DNA of 64,000 bases. Origin: Lachancea mirantina. Lineage: Eukaryota > Ascomycota > Saccharomycetes > Saccharomycetales > Saccharomycetaceae. Of this stretch, positions 39,652 to 48,872 are shown in pieces. The notes under the pieces were generated by a model, which was given only the letters and a program-made list of their open reading frames with translations, made no database searches and was not told the DNA's origin. Position 1 is the first letter of the stretch. Every line of letters begins with the position of its first letter. The position numbers and the translations under genes are program-made. Location: assembly GCA_900074745.1 (NCBI GenBank), contig LT598467.1:310001-374000 (forward strand), written 5' to 3'.

Positions 39652-41652
39652 ATGACTCATAGGTCTCGCCTATTTATTAGCGAGACTTTGACTCCTCATG
39701 ACGTGTCAATCTTAATTTTACTGGTATTTTATTGCATAAACATTGAACAAATTGACCTTGACATTTTTGTGAAGCTCATCCCACCGTCAACAGAAGAAAG
39801 CAATGATCTGGCATTGCTTGAGTTCAATCAGGGAGCGCCAATTGTGGCCGACGCGACTTTGTTTGGATGTTTGAGCATTTTGGAGGAAAACAATCATAAG
39901 GCATTAGCTGCCAGACTCGTATCGACCTTAAAATCGATCAGAAATGTTGACGGCCTTTCAAGACTGGTCAGGGTTCTGGAGAAACATTGCTTAAAGCCCA
40001 GCTATCGATCTTTTAGTGTTGGTGAAGGTGTGAGAGTTTTCAAGCGTCAAATAGCACAGGGCAGTTTCTTAGGTCGATATTTGAGTCAATGCATTCTAAG
40101 GCATAAAATCGAAGAGTTTCAGGAAAGTGAAATTCTATGGGAAAATCTACTTGTTTACAGATCTACAGGTTGTTATGAAGATGTGGACTTTGATTTGGAT
40201 CCTGTCATGGCATATATCTTTACTCAAAGCGATACCGAAAGCGATATCTCGAGATTCAATGTTTTCAACCAAGGCCTTGAAGACGCACTGATACTCAAAA
40301 AGCCTCCCAAGGTAAATGGTCACACTCTCATGCTCTTCAAAAATCATTTAAATGCTCTCTTGAGTGAAGAATTCCACAGGATGACGCGGCTCGATTTGCA
40401 AATGTCTGATCGAACAAAGTGTATCCTGGCGTCAATGACCTTAGATGACCTATCCTGCTTCCCAACGGCGCACATGCTGAAATATCTTCAAGCGCTTCGA
40501 GATAGACAGTATGATGTTTCTCTTGATGAGCTTTACAAATATTTCGATTACATGTTGGGATACAACGGAGAGAACTTCTTCCATACTTCATTGCTGGCAC
40601 TCGCCTCTTTTCATGCTCATTTTTACAATAATGACATTGCAGTTAAAACTTTCGAAGAGGCTACTACGGTCGCAAGAGAAAATAAAGATATCAATACACT
40701 GAATTTGCTTCTTATGTGGGTCTTTGAGTTTCTCGAAAAGGATCGTCAACGAGCAGACGAATTCAAAATTACGACAAAACAAATCCTTGATTATTTGAAG
40801 TCCAGCTCTGATGATCAAAGCTCGATAATTTTCGAAAATGCATACAAATTCGAATCGCGATGGTTACTTTTGGGTAATACTGGTGTCGACTTGGTTTTAC
40901 AAGCTACATTCAAAGCCTTAGTTCTGAATTTCCAAAACCTCCAATTCACATCGGATCACAGGTCGCTATACAAGCATATGAGCAAAGTATGGAGAGATCT
41001 CGGCAGTTCAACGTTGTCAGAAGTTTATTCGAAATTAGCCGGAGAAAAGAAAGATGACTGCATGTCAAGCTATCGGAAAGCAGAGAAAGCATTTGATGAA
41101 CGTGATTTTGCAACGGTGCGACTGCATCTAGATATCATAGATTCACCGGCCATTTCTTATGAGAGTCGGAAAGAATGGCAACTACTGCGTCTCCGCTTTT
41201 TGAAGGAAACTGGAAGTTATGTGGAAGCCATGAATTTCGTCAATTTAAGAATTAAGGAATGTAAAAATGAATGTCCTAATAGAATATGGAAACTCAATTT
41301 CCTTCTCGAAAAATGTTACATTCTTTTGGACTTTAACATGGCAGCTAGATGTATTCCCTTAATTGAACCTCTTCAACAAACTGCTCGCGAAACGATGGAC
41401 CCAAAAACAAATGCTCGCTTGGCGCTATTGCTCGTTGAAATTCTTATGCATCTCGAAAAACTCGAGGAGGCCATAGAAGTCCTTAATTGTACGTTTCACT
41501 CGATGGTCCAGTATTGCGACTACAGTGATCACAAACATATCATGAGAAAATGCCTGATCATGAAAAAATCCTGTGGAAATAATTTCAAAATATCATTTTC
41601 TGAGCTGGAGCAAGCTCTAGTTGAGCTTGGGGGTAAATGCAACCGAAACTAG
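39652..41652 (+). CDS. APC5: Anaphase-promoting complex subunit Apc5
   Basis: Apc5 is a TPR-rich scaffold subunit of the APC/C ubiquitin ligase in the platform with Apc1 and Apc4. The 666-residue protein (685 in yeast) has an N-terminal helical region and then TPR-like helices. The Apc5 signature block is FHTSLLALASFHAHFYNNDIAVKTFEEATTVARENKDI (shown here as residues about 306-345), where each helix pair ends with small and Ala residues. The gene is in YOR249C position after CLP1 and converges on MLH3 with a 17-base gap. With MND2 it is one of two APC/C genes in the window. Confidence 0.93.
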   Translation: MTHRSRLFISETLTPHDVSILILLVFYCINIEQIDLDIFVKLIPPSTEESNDLALLEFNQGAPIVADATLFGCLSILEENNHKALAARLVSTLKSIRNVDGLSRLVRVLEKHCLKPSYRSFSVGEGVRVFKRQIAQGSFLGRYLSQCILRHKIEEFQESEILWENLLVYRSTGCYEDVDFDLDPVMAYIFTQSDTESDISRFNVFNQGLEDALILKKPPKVNGHTLMLFKNHLNALLSEEFHRMTRLDLQMSDRTKCILASMTLDDLSCFPTAHMLKYLQALRDRQYDVSLDELYKYFDYMLGYNGENFFHTSLLALASFHAHFYNNDIAVKTFEEATTVARENKDINTLNLLLMWVFEFLEKDRQRADEFKITTKQILDYLKSSSDDQSSIIFENAYKFESRWLLLGNTGVDLVLQATFKALVLNFQNLQFTSDHRSLYKHMSKVWRDLGSSTLSEVYSKLAGEKKDDCMSSYRKAEKAFDERDFATVRLHLDIIDSPAISYESRKEWQLLRLRFLKETGSYVEAMNFVNLRIKECKNECPNRIWKLNFLLEKCYILLDFNMAARCIPLIEPLQQTARETMDPKTNARLALLLVEILMHLEKLEEAIEVLNCTFHSMVQYCDYSDHKHIMRKCLIMKKSCGNNFKISFSELEQALVELGGKCNRN

Positions 41653-41669
41653 AGGCAAAATCGTCATCT

Positions 41670-43826
41670 TCACAAGTTCTCACTTTTAGAGGATGTTCCT
41701 GCATAAAAGTATCCAGCATCGGCTAAACTGACGACTGGAACTACAGACGGCCTACCATGGGCGCAGCAAAAAGGGCTGTGACACCTTGCCAAGGACTCAG
41801 TAATAATTTGGCATTCACTAGATGTCAAAAAGTCATCAAACTTTATAGCTGATCGGCAGGCTTTACTTTTTAGTGCTTGCAATATCATATCAGGGATTGC
41901 AGCCTCAAGTTTCCACCAATCAACTTTTAAGTCTTTTGTTGACCCAATTTGGGGGCAAGTTTCAGTGGCTTTCGTCTTCCTTCCTGTTCTAAGGTCTTCA
42001 GCATATTTATAAAGGCCTGCTTCCAAGAAAGAGGCATCTTTTCGGACCTTACGTTCGAGAAAATCGGGCAAGCTTGATACAATCAAAAGCGCATCTCTTT
42101 CTTCAGGGGAAGTCGATATGTGGATGTTAATGCCCCAAACTTGGAACTCTCTAATGAACTCCTCCACAAGCTGGGCATGAACTATGCTCAAGCTTGTTCG
42201 GAAATAAAAAGTGGCCAAATTGCGACTGAAGGAACTCACGGAGTCTGAAATATATCGTTCCAAATATTCCTCGTACCTAACCCTTTCATCTGCTGCATGC
42301 TGATCAAGAATCATGATTTTGTTGTCCGAAGTTCTTCGACTTAAGGCAGACCTCAAAAGAATGAACTTTCGATCAACTTGCCCAACTACGGAACAAGACC
42401 TCAATTCTTCTCTAGTTATAACAGATGTATCATACGCATCGGAGCTGCCCCTTTGCCTCAGTCTACTGCTTGTGTCACTAGAGTAATAAGTTTCTGGTTT
42501 CAAAAGAGGATGCAAAAGCAGTGTCTGCTTCGTTGTCTCAAATTTTACCGTGGTATCTTTAGCGGAGCTTTTGCTGTGGTAATTGGCACATATCTTTCTT
42601 CTCTTCTTCGTTTGCTGACCTTCGCTGCAGAAGTGAGATCTTCGACAATTGGGCGAGATTGGCGAAGGAGTGCTGAATTCATGAGAAACTTGGCCAAAAA
42701 CGGGTGAGCTCGTTTCAAGAGTATCATAGGCACTTGACTCTTGCAGCTTAAAGCTCAAAAACTTTTCAATAGTCTTAATTGCAAGCGAATGAAATAACGT
42801 CAGGTTAGCAGAGCATTGTAGCTTGACGGAGGAGCATCTCAGAACAAAGAACGGGCTATAACGCAAAGACAGTCCTAGTTTCTGAGCGGAATGATATGGA
42901 TTGCTAATTTTTTGCATTTTGGATGAGAATTGCTTGCTAATGCCTTTTTCAAGACCGTGTTCCTCGTCGCGTAACCTCTTGTTGAGCAACACTACGGTAA
43001 GTTCGGCTAAATCCTTGGGTACCAAAGCTAAAACCCCTTCGACTCGTTGTCCTTTATAACTGACAGAAATGTCTTCAGCATTTTTGGGCCACACCGTACT
43101 GCCGTAAATACTCTCGTAGCAATGTTTAACCTTCACGTGGAATGGTAGAGTCTCGCTCACTCCCGATGACCGCACCATAAGACGCCTCTCGCTTTTACCG
43201 TCAATTTTGTAAAATTGGACAGCGGCAGAAGAGCTGTTGATCTGGTAACGAAATAAATCGAAGCGGCACTGATGAAAGATCTTTGAAACGGGTTCAGCTG
43301 CAAGTTTCTTACGTCTAACAGGCAAATTGTAAAAAAACTTGTCAGCCCAAATGATTGTTCCATTTTCCTTCAGTATCCACTCCAGCAAAGATTTCGAGTG
43401 CGACGGCAACGATTTTAAAACAAAATCTGTCTCGCTGAGAGTTTTAATAGCACCATCTGAACCCTTTATTCTGGCTTCTTGGCCTGCTGTCTTGGAAATA
43501 ATGGTTAAATGGGAAACATTGCTTAGAGATTGTAGAAACTCCCCTCTGTAACCATAATTCCCGCCGTTGGCATCGTTCCTACTGCCTTTAGATGTACAAT
43601 GCGCTTCTGCAACCAATTCCATATCATCTGGTGATATACCACTACCGGTGTCAAGGATCAGTATCGAGTTCTTGTCGAACACAACATTTACCTCTATTTC
43701 GCTTGCTGTTGCATCGAAACTGTTTTCTACTAAACCCTTGATGGCCACTGTCGTTGAGCTGATGCTTACATGAGATCTTATGGCCGCTGCGATGTTGGCA
43801 TCGAGTCGATGAATTCGCTTGGTCAT
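41670..43826 (-). CDS. MLH3: MutL homolog Mlh3 (meiotic crossover endonuclease)
   Basis: Mlh3 pairs with Mlh1 to form MutL-gamma, the nicking endonuclease for meiotic crossovers and minor mismatch repair. The 718-residue protein (715 in yeast) has the GHKL ATPase start: IAAAIRSHVSISSTTVAIKG, DTGSGISPDDM, and the ATP lid YGYRGEFLQSL. The C-terminal metal-binding endonuclease motif LDQHAADERVRYEEY is at about 506-520 and the CAHGRPSVVPV motif near residue 688. Both catalytic signatures are intact, so the nuclease should be active. Divergent from SVS1 neighbours only through a 386-base interval with a short tandem repeat. Confidence 0.95.
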   Translation of the reverse strand: MTKRIHRLDANIAAAIRSHVSISSTTVAIKGLVENSFDATASEIEVNVVFDKNSILILDTGSGISPDDMELVAEAHCTSKGSRNDANGGNYGYRGEFLQSLSNVSHLTIISKTAGQEARIKGSDGAIKTLSETDFVLKSLPSHSKSLLEWILKENGTIIWADKFFYNLPVRRKKLAAEPVSKIFHQCRFDLFRYQINSSSAAVQFYKIDGKSERRLMVRSSGVSETLPFHVKVKHCYESIYGSTVWPKNAEDISVSYKGQRVEGVLALVPKDLAELTVVLLNKRLRDEEHGLEKGISKQFSSKMQKISNPYHSAQKLGLSLRYSPFFVLRCSSVKLQCSANLTLFHSLAIKTIEKFLSFKLQESSAYDTLETSSPVFGQVSHEFSTPSPISPNCRRSHFCSEGQQTKKRRKICANYHSKSSAKDTTVKFETTKQTLLLHPLLKPETYYSSDTSSRLRQRGSSDAYDTSVITREELRSCSVVGQVDRKFILLRSALSRRTSDNKIMILDQHAADERVRYEEYLERYISDSVSSFSRNLATFYFRTSLSIVHAQLVEEFIREFQVWGINIHISTSPEERDALLIVSSLPDFLERKVRKDASFLEAGLYKYAEDLRTGRKTKATETCPQIGSTKDLKVDWWKLEAAIPDMILQALKSKACRSAIKFDDFLTSSECQIITESLARCHSPFCCAHGRPSVVPVVSLADAGYFYAGTSSKSENL

Positions 43827-43853
43827 TCAGGCATAGCTAAGTCACCCTGTCAA

Positions 43854-43885
43854 GATATATCAAGAGATCGATATATCAAGAGGTC
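43854..43885. repeat. 16-bp tandem repeat, two copies, upstream of MLH3
   Basis: The unit GATATATCAAGAGATC is followed directly by GATATATCAAGAGGTC, with one mismatch. It lies 28 bp upstream of the MLH3 start. The rest of 43827-44212 shows nothing recognisable. Confidence 0.8.
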
Positions 43886-44212
43886 GATGTCAAGCCTGAA
43901 ATTAGAATTTCACCAGTGCCTTGCAGTTGGGTTAATGTTGAAGGTGTTAATTTTCAGTTATAAGGAGACGTGATTCCTCTTGCTTTCTAATTGAGTTTGG
44001 AAAAAGGCTTATAATCGAATTTCAAGTCTTGTTGGCAGGAAGATTAAAACTGGAACGAATGCTGAAAACTATAAAAGATCAAGGTAAATGAGAAATCAGA
44101 ATTTCATGAAATATAGCAAAACGAACTCTTAGCTTCCCAATAACGTAGCTTATGTATGTGGTGAATAGCTTACAGCGTGGGTCTGAAAGTCTAAAATGGC
44201 AGCTTAAAGGCC

Positions 44213-44797
44213 TTAGTAAGTGGTTTGGTTGGAAAAGATAGCAGAGTTACTGGAAATAATAGGTCCGGCTGAAGAGGTCGATTGTCCCGCGGTGACGGTC
44301 ACGTACTGGGTGGCTTGGTACTGAGTCACCGTGACGGTTTGTGGCACGCAAGCGGGCGTAGAAGTACCAATGACGATGATTTTTTCGTATGCACTGGTCG
44401 AAGTGGAAACAGCGTTGCTGTTGCTGCCCGAGGCACCCGACATGGTCACCTCCTGCGTAACGTAGAGAGTCGACGTTAAGGTAGACCACATGTCAGTGGA
44501 CGAAGTCGAGCCAAGTTGACCGTCCTTCCTGTTCAGATCCAGGGTTCCATCGCTGGCAGCGGAGCCGTCGGAACTCGACGCCGCCGATGCAGTGGTGGTA
44601 GGAGCGTAGGTGATCGTAGTCAAAAGCGTGACTGTGGAAGTGAGGTCGCCATCGGTTGTGAGCTCCGTGATCGTAGAGGCAGACTTAGACACCGGAGCCA
44701 GTGTAGTGGTTCCGTTGGTGTATCCGCTAGCAGCAGAGGCTGTGGTGGTGAGCACGCAGGCGGTAAGGGCGCCGGTGATAAAAGAGGAAAACTTCAT
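44213..44797 (-). CDS. Secreted Ser/Thr-rich cell-wall protein, ancestor of Svs1/Srl1
   Basis: The 194-residue protein begins with a signal peptide (MKFSSFITGALTACVLTTTA, cleaved near residue 22). The remainder is Ser/Thr/Ala/Val-rich with N-glycosylation sites. A conserved segment CVPQTVTVTQYQATQYVTVT near the C-terminus is shared with S. cerevisiae Svs1 and Srl1. No GPI attachment signal is visible. Svs1 and Srl1 are cell-surface mannoproteins of late G1, linked to vanadate sensitivity and wall stability. They are a duplication pair (YPL163C, YOR247W), and one copy is expected here. The upstream region holds MCB and SCB-like elements, in line with G1/S expression. Confidence 0.85.
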   Translation of the reverse strand: MKFSSFITGALTACVLTTTASAASGYTNGTTTLAPVSKSASTITELTTDGDLTSTVTLLTTITYAPTTTASAASSSDGSAASDGTLDLNRKDGQLGSTSSTDMWSTLTSTLYVTQEVTMSGASGSNSNAVSTSTSAYEKIIVIGTSTPACVPQTVTVTQYQATQYVTVTAGQSTSSAGPIISSNSAIFSNQTTY

Positions 44798-44850
44798 GAG
44801 ATTGTTCTTAAAGAATGACTAAGTTGGAAGTTGGTTTGATGATTCTTCAA

Positions 44851-45098
44851 ACGCGTCTGATTTGACTCCAAATACTGATGGTTTTTGAGATGAATGAGTG
44901 GACGAGACCTGTATAATAGGCTCACTGAATTGGTTCTGTTTACAGTTGGAAGGTGACAAGATGTCAAAACTAAGAAAATATTACGCTGCCTCCTTTATAT
45001 ATGCTTGCAAAGCATTCCCGCTACTGTTAAGCCGCATAACCGGTAAGAATGGCGCTCACAAGTTACTACCGCGACGCGAAATTCTTTCGAACGCGAAA
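44851..45098 (-). promoter_or_regulatory. MCB and SCB-like sites upstream of SVS1/SRL1
   Basis: ACGCGT (MCB, bound by MBF) is at 44851-44856, 54 bp upstream of the start. CGCGAAA, matching the SCB core CRCGAAA of SBF, occurs at 45075-45081 and 45092-45098. SVS1 and SRL1 are known late-G1, SBF/MBF-controlled genes in S. cerevisiae. Confidence 0.65.
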
Positions 45099-45290
45099 AA
45101 TCGATGTCACATCTGAAGTGAAAAATAGGTGAAAATGATCAACTAAGACGAGAGAAGGCGGGTTTACAATGCGCATTGTGGCATCTTTGGTTGATTTGAT
45201 CTTGAGCAACGAGAATGCGGCGTCTTAATATTACGTATTTCGGGGCTTAACGGCCCACAGCATGCCGAAATTATTTTTTTCACATTAGTA

Positions 45291-45455
45291 TTAATTATAG
45301 ACTTGTATGAGTTGATATGGCTTCCATGTGAGGTTAGCTATCCCCAGTTTAGCATTCGTGTTTGTAATTCTTTGCAATTCGTCTGCGTAATTGTGTCCGT
45401 AATGGTCTGCTTCAGGATCAGAACAATCAAAATTCTTCACTGCAGTAGGTTTCAT
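45291..45455 (-). CDS. unsupported short hypothetical frame
   Basis: From the ATG at 45455 the minus strand encodes 54 residues (MKPTAVKNFDCSDPEADHYG and so on, ending LTWKPYQLIQVYN). The frame remains open upstream to 45530 without another ATG and reads plausibly as protein (FEFLILKNLHEF). A first exon ending before GTAAGA at 45585-45580 could join in frame, but no good branch site is seen. I do not recognise the protein. It may be a random frame in the SVS1 promoter. Confidence 0.2.
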   Translation of the reverse strand: MKPTAVKNFDCSDPEADHYGHNYADELQRITNTNAKLGIANLTWKPYQLIQVYN

Positions 45456-45559
45456 GAACTCGTGCAAATTCTTCAAGATCAAGAATTCGAAGCGGTTGGC
45501 TACTAGCGTTATCCAAGTCGAACGGCCCAAGGGCGTCTTCCTTGTTCCAAGGTACGGCT

Positions 45560-45585
45560 GAATGGCCGCTGCATGCTTGTCTTAC
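45560..45585. repeat. 26-nt motif, second copy of 4332-4357
   Basis: Positions 45560-45585 match 4332-4357 at 24 of 26 bases, including an exact 17-base run CTGCATGCTTGTCTTAC. Both copies are non-coding on present evidence. Read on the minus strand both contain GTAAGACAAGCATGCAG followed by a small inverted repeat (GCTATTCGAATAGC in one, CGGC-CATTCA-GCCG in the other). Confidence 0.8.
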
Positions 45586-45782
45586 CGATACAGAAAGAAA
45601 CTTGGTTTCTTGAGCCATTAGTAACATTCTTGATGCAAAGAATTCGAAGCATGTCAAATGCGAAGAAAGATAAACAAATAGACGAGACCCAGCCCAAAGC
45701 TTCCGCGGAGCAGGACGTTCAGTCGGGCATACGACTTTACTCGGCATTGCGCTCATTGTAAAGTATGCCCTTTCATCCCGTT

Positions 45783-46568
45783 TCACACCGCACCGTATTT
45801 GGGCGGCCCCCGGGGCCTCGATCGCAACGACGGGTGTAACTTAATTATGCTGTCGACGCAAAAATACTGCAAAAGATTCAGTACAACAGGAAACGCAAAC
45901 ATCACCAGAAAAACTTGGAAATTGGGCCATGGATCGGACCATCCGAGTACAAAATCCGCGAACCAGTTCGCCAGATCCTTGAAGTACACTAGAAGCAAGA
46001 AAAGTGCTAGTTTCATGCAAACCAGGCCCCAAATGAAAACCGCCAGTTGCTTCAAGAACGCAGAGAAAAGTGGACCCTCAGGAGTATTCCGCTCCAAATG
46101 CCCTGGTGGTGGTGTATTCTCCAATTCTAAGTCCATCGGGTCATCCTCCACGTAGTACTTCCCGCTCTTGATGTTCTTGACGCCAAGGCTAAGCAGCACA
46201 CTTTCTGTGTAGTGCAAAACAAACCACAGAATTGGTATGCCAACAGTGGTGTCCATAAGCAGATTTAAGAAATACAAATCGCACTGGTCATCACCGCCCG
46301 TGTTTGGCGCATTTTCGAGAAACATCAGCAGCACTTTTTTGCCCCGCTTCAGCAAAATGCTTGCAATCAAGTTCAAAAAATGGGTTCCTAAAGACCCTAA
46401 AACTTGTTTTCCGATGTCGTAAGTCCACACAGTCCAAGTCCTTCGAGGCCGTTCGTACTGTCTTTTTATCAGAAGTCCCCCTATTGCAGTGGCCCCCATA
46501 AACCCTTGTATTATCAAAGAAACCGAGCCCAAAAGTTGGCACGATCCATCGCTTTCGCCGTCGTTCAT
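45783..46568 (-). CDS. STIMATE-family vacuolar membrane protein (YPL162C)
   Basis: The 261-residue multi-pass protein matches YPL162C (273 residues), a vacuolar membrane protein of the STIMATE (TMEM110) family. Hydrophobic segments are near residues 12-33 (LGSVSLIIQGFMGATAIGG), 58-75, 101-122, 168-190 and 210-232. The family block WTVWTYDIGKQVLGSLGTHFLNL and CDLYFLNLLMDTTVGIPI are clearly present. Human STIMATE regulates STIM1 at ER-plasma membrane contacts. The fungal role is not established. The start is at the ATG at 46568, followed by a soluble MNDGESDGSCQ tail. Confidence 0.92.
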   Translation of the reverse strand: MNDGESDGSCQLLGSVSLIIQGFMGATAIGGLLIKRQYERPRRTWTVWTYDIGKQVLGSLGTHFLNLIASILLKRGKKVLLMFLENAPNTGGDDQCDLYFLNLLMDTTVGIPILWFVLHYTESVLLSLGVKNIKSGKYYVEDDPMDLELENTPPPGHLERNTPEGPLFSAFLKQLAVFIWGLVCMKLALFLLLVYFKDLANWFADFVLGWSDPWPNFQVFLVMFAFPVVLNLLQYFCVDSIIKLHPSLRSRPRGPPKYGAV

Positions 46569-47087
46569 GGTCGCACTAAACCATCCAAACGGAGATTGAT
46601 TAAGATACGTCTTCTCAATTTCGATATTATCCCATGTGATGAGGTCCTGAAATTGATTTTACGTATCTTATGATGCCCTTGACAGATTGATGTTCAAGAA
46701 AACTGACACCTCTAATGAGTCGACGCCAAGCAAGGGCCACTTCGAAACTGAATTGTTGTGGAAATGCTAGACTAGCTTAGCTGTTTCTGTAGAGATTATC
46801 TAAATCTTAGGATTCGATGAGTATTGTCAAAATGCCTGAAAATACTTGAACACGAAAATGCTTGAAGAAACCGCTATCTTTGCTTATTCTCCTATCTCGA
46901 GATGATCTTAAACTGACATCAAGGCTCTTCAGCTGAATCCTCGACTTTTTAAGCCGGGTATTTAGCCTTAAATGACCACATTCGCTTCGTATCTTGCAGA
47001 GCATGCTCAATCCCTTACGGGTTCCTTGAGCTGATGCTACCGCAGTATTTTATGTCTGTGGGTTGGCAGCAAGTAGCGAATAAAACG
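46569..47087. other. intergenic region YPL162C-BEM4
   Basis: This 519-base stretch should hold the YPL162C promoter and the BEM4 3' end. I see no gene, tRNA or strong repeat in it. Confidence 0.5.
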
Positions 47088-48872
47088 CTAAACTTGAATT
47101 TTTTGCTTCTTGAGAAGCTTTTCAGCGCAGTCGTGAAGCTTTTCTTCGTCTGAAGAAAGCGTTCGCTGGCGGAGAACCTCGAGTAAAAGGCCGGCGACGT
47201 ATGTCGCATTGTTCAAAATGCCCGCACTTGCGGCGTCGTTGCGCTGTTGAAGTGTGCGGGCAGTATCGAGCACATTGTAAATTTCCATCGCGTATTGCTG
47301 AATGAAAAGGTTTAACGTCATCTCCTTCTGTCGGTGGAGGTACAACCCAACTGCTTTGAAGAGATGAAACAAATATTCCGGAGAAACCGTCTGTGACTGA
47401 AAACCTGGTTTTGTCGGACGGAACGCAGAAGCCCAAAGCTCATCTGCGATCTTTGGGTCCACTTCTTGACTTGAAATCGCTAATTTGCCCAGTATCAGGC
47501 ACACAGGCGTGCCGCTGTTCGCAAGCACTACCGACCTCCAATTGTCGTCGGCGAGTGCCAGGCGCAGTTTCGAGCCTGAGAGAAGCGCTGCAAGCTTTGA
47601 TTCAAGTGCCTCGATGAGTGGCGTAAGGTTCTGGTAATATGTGCATTGATCGTTTGCAGTTTTCAAAGAGACAAAGAGTAATTGTAAGTCTTCTGGGCGC
47701 AATTCTAACACACTGTCCGGATTCAGCAGCTTTTTGGAAATGTCCAAGAAACCTTGTAGCTGAACCGCGTCTTTCAGCTTTACAGCATTTTCGATAATCT
47801 TGCGAAAGTTTATGTGAGACGTTATCTCGTCCACGTCGCTTCGACTTGCAATAGAGTTTGAAAGAAGAATCATCGCAGCTGCAAGAGTATAGCCAGGTGA
47901 ATCTTTGTGGATAGCTTTATATGCTATTTCTCTCTCCAAGAGGTTGGTGCTGGAAGGGTTCGAAGATATGTATCCGATAATGGACACTAGTCTTCTCAAA
48001 ATAATAAGCTTATTCTCGTAAGTCTCTTCAAGCTGTGCTCTTTCTAGGATTGAGAAAAGGTCGTCCAAAACTTTGAAAGTTAATGTGACATCGGAAAAGT
48101 TCAACTTCTCATTTTGGGACGAAACTATCTCTAAAACGTCGGTGAGCAGCTGAAGTGACTCAGAAAATGCGTCTTCATCCTCGTCGTTGTCGTCAGCCGA
48201 TTTGGGCTTTAGAGAAAATACTGCACTGCGCAGTACAGAGACCAGCAGTGCAAAATCTGGTAACGAAAATTCAAGATAAGAGTACTTGGCAAAATCCACT
48301 AGTATATCTAGCGCAACAAATACGTGGTCCCAGTCTGTTGCACGCAAGTCGCCGCGAAATAATTCTTCAAGTACAGCAATCATCGGCCTTGTGCACGAGA
48401 GCGCGCACATTTTCGTATATTCCTCATTCCCTATGCACAAATTCTTCAGCAGCACCATGAGTTTCATTCGAACCTCACTATCTGCCATGAGCAGCGCATT
48501 AGGTATCTGGCTATCGAAAAGGTCGGTTCCCGCTGAAACAACAATTTCACGGTTCTCGTCAATGTCTGCGACGCAATTTGCAATACAACGCACCAGCTCA
48601 GAAACCAATTCAATGAGATCCTCCTTTTGTAGTCCTCCCGGGAGCTCTAGCCCTGTAAACACTACCTTGAGTGTCCAGCCCAGGGCTAACACGAGCTTCT
48701 GTAACACCCCAGATTGACCTATATAATTCCTGTTTTCCGGTTCCCTCGCTGCCACCGCCACCGTTCCCAGAGTTGCGATGCTTCTTGCCAAAGAATCCTG
48801 GTCTATAGGGCCCGCATTCTGCCCCAAATCTAAAATGGGTTTCAAATCGTAAAGAACTGTTTCGAAGTCCAT
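47088..48872 (-). CDS. BEM4: Rho-GTPase-binding polarity protein Bem4
   Basis: Bem4 is an armadillo-repeat, SmgGDS-like protein that binds Cdc42, Rho1 and other Rho GTPases and scaffolds Cdc24 in filamentous-growth MAPK signalling. The 594-residue protein (633 in yeast) is helical throughout, with repeated Leu-rich pairs such as LIELVSELVRCIANCVADID and MKLMVLLKNLCIGNEEY. There are no transmembrane segments or catalytic motifs. It starts MDFETVLYDLKPILDLG at the first ATG. The call is supported by position next to YPL162C and CDC60 (YPL161C). Confidence 0.92.
   Translation of the reverse strand: MDFETVLYDLKPILDLGQNAGPIDQDSLARSIATLGTVAVAAREPENRNYIGQSGVLQKLVLALGWTLKVVFTGLELPGGLQKEDLIELVSELVRCIANCVADIDENREIVVSAGTDLFDSQIPNALLMADSEVRMKLMVLLKNLCIGNEEYTKMCALSCTRPMIAVLEELFRGDLRATDWDHVFVALDILVDFAKYSYLEFSLPDFALLVSVLRSAVFSLKPKSADDNDEDEDAFSESLQLLTDVLEIVSSQNEKLNFSDVTLTFKVLDDLFSILERAQLEETYENKLIILRRLVSIIGYISSNPSSTNLLEREIAYKAIHKDSPGYTLAAAMILLSNSIASRSDVDEITSHINFRKIIENAVKLKDAVQLQGFLDISKKLLNPDSVLELRPEDLQLLFVSLKTANDQCTYYQNLTPLIEALESKLAALLSGSKLRLALADDNWRSVVLANSGTPVCLILGKLAISSQEVDPKIADELWASAFRPTKPGFQSQTVSPEYLFHLFKAVGLYLHRQKEMTLNLFIQQYAMEIYNVLDTARTLQQRNDAASAGILNNATYVAGLLLEVLRQRTLSSDEEKLHDCAEKLLKKQKIQV

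Larger units (their letters stand above)
44798..45782. other. 1.0-kb interval between SVS1/SRL1 and YPL162C
   Basis: Apart from SVS1 promoter elements, this interval holds an unexplained minus-strand frame (45291-45530) and a 36-codon + strand ORF (45652-45762) starting MSNAKKDKQIDETQPKASAE. It also has a 26-nt motif shared with the YKL018C-A-like intron (45560-45585) and a 13-base direct repeat AAGAATTCGAAGC (near 45482 and 45649). None of the ORFs is recognised. Confidence 0.5.
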
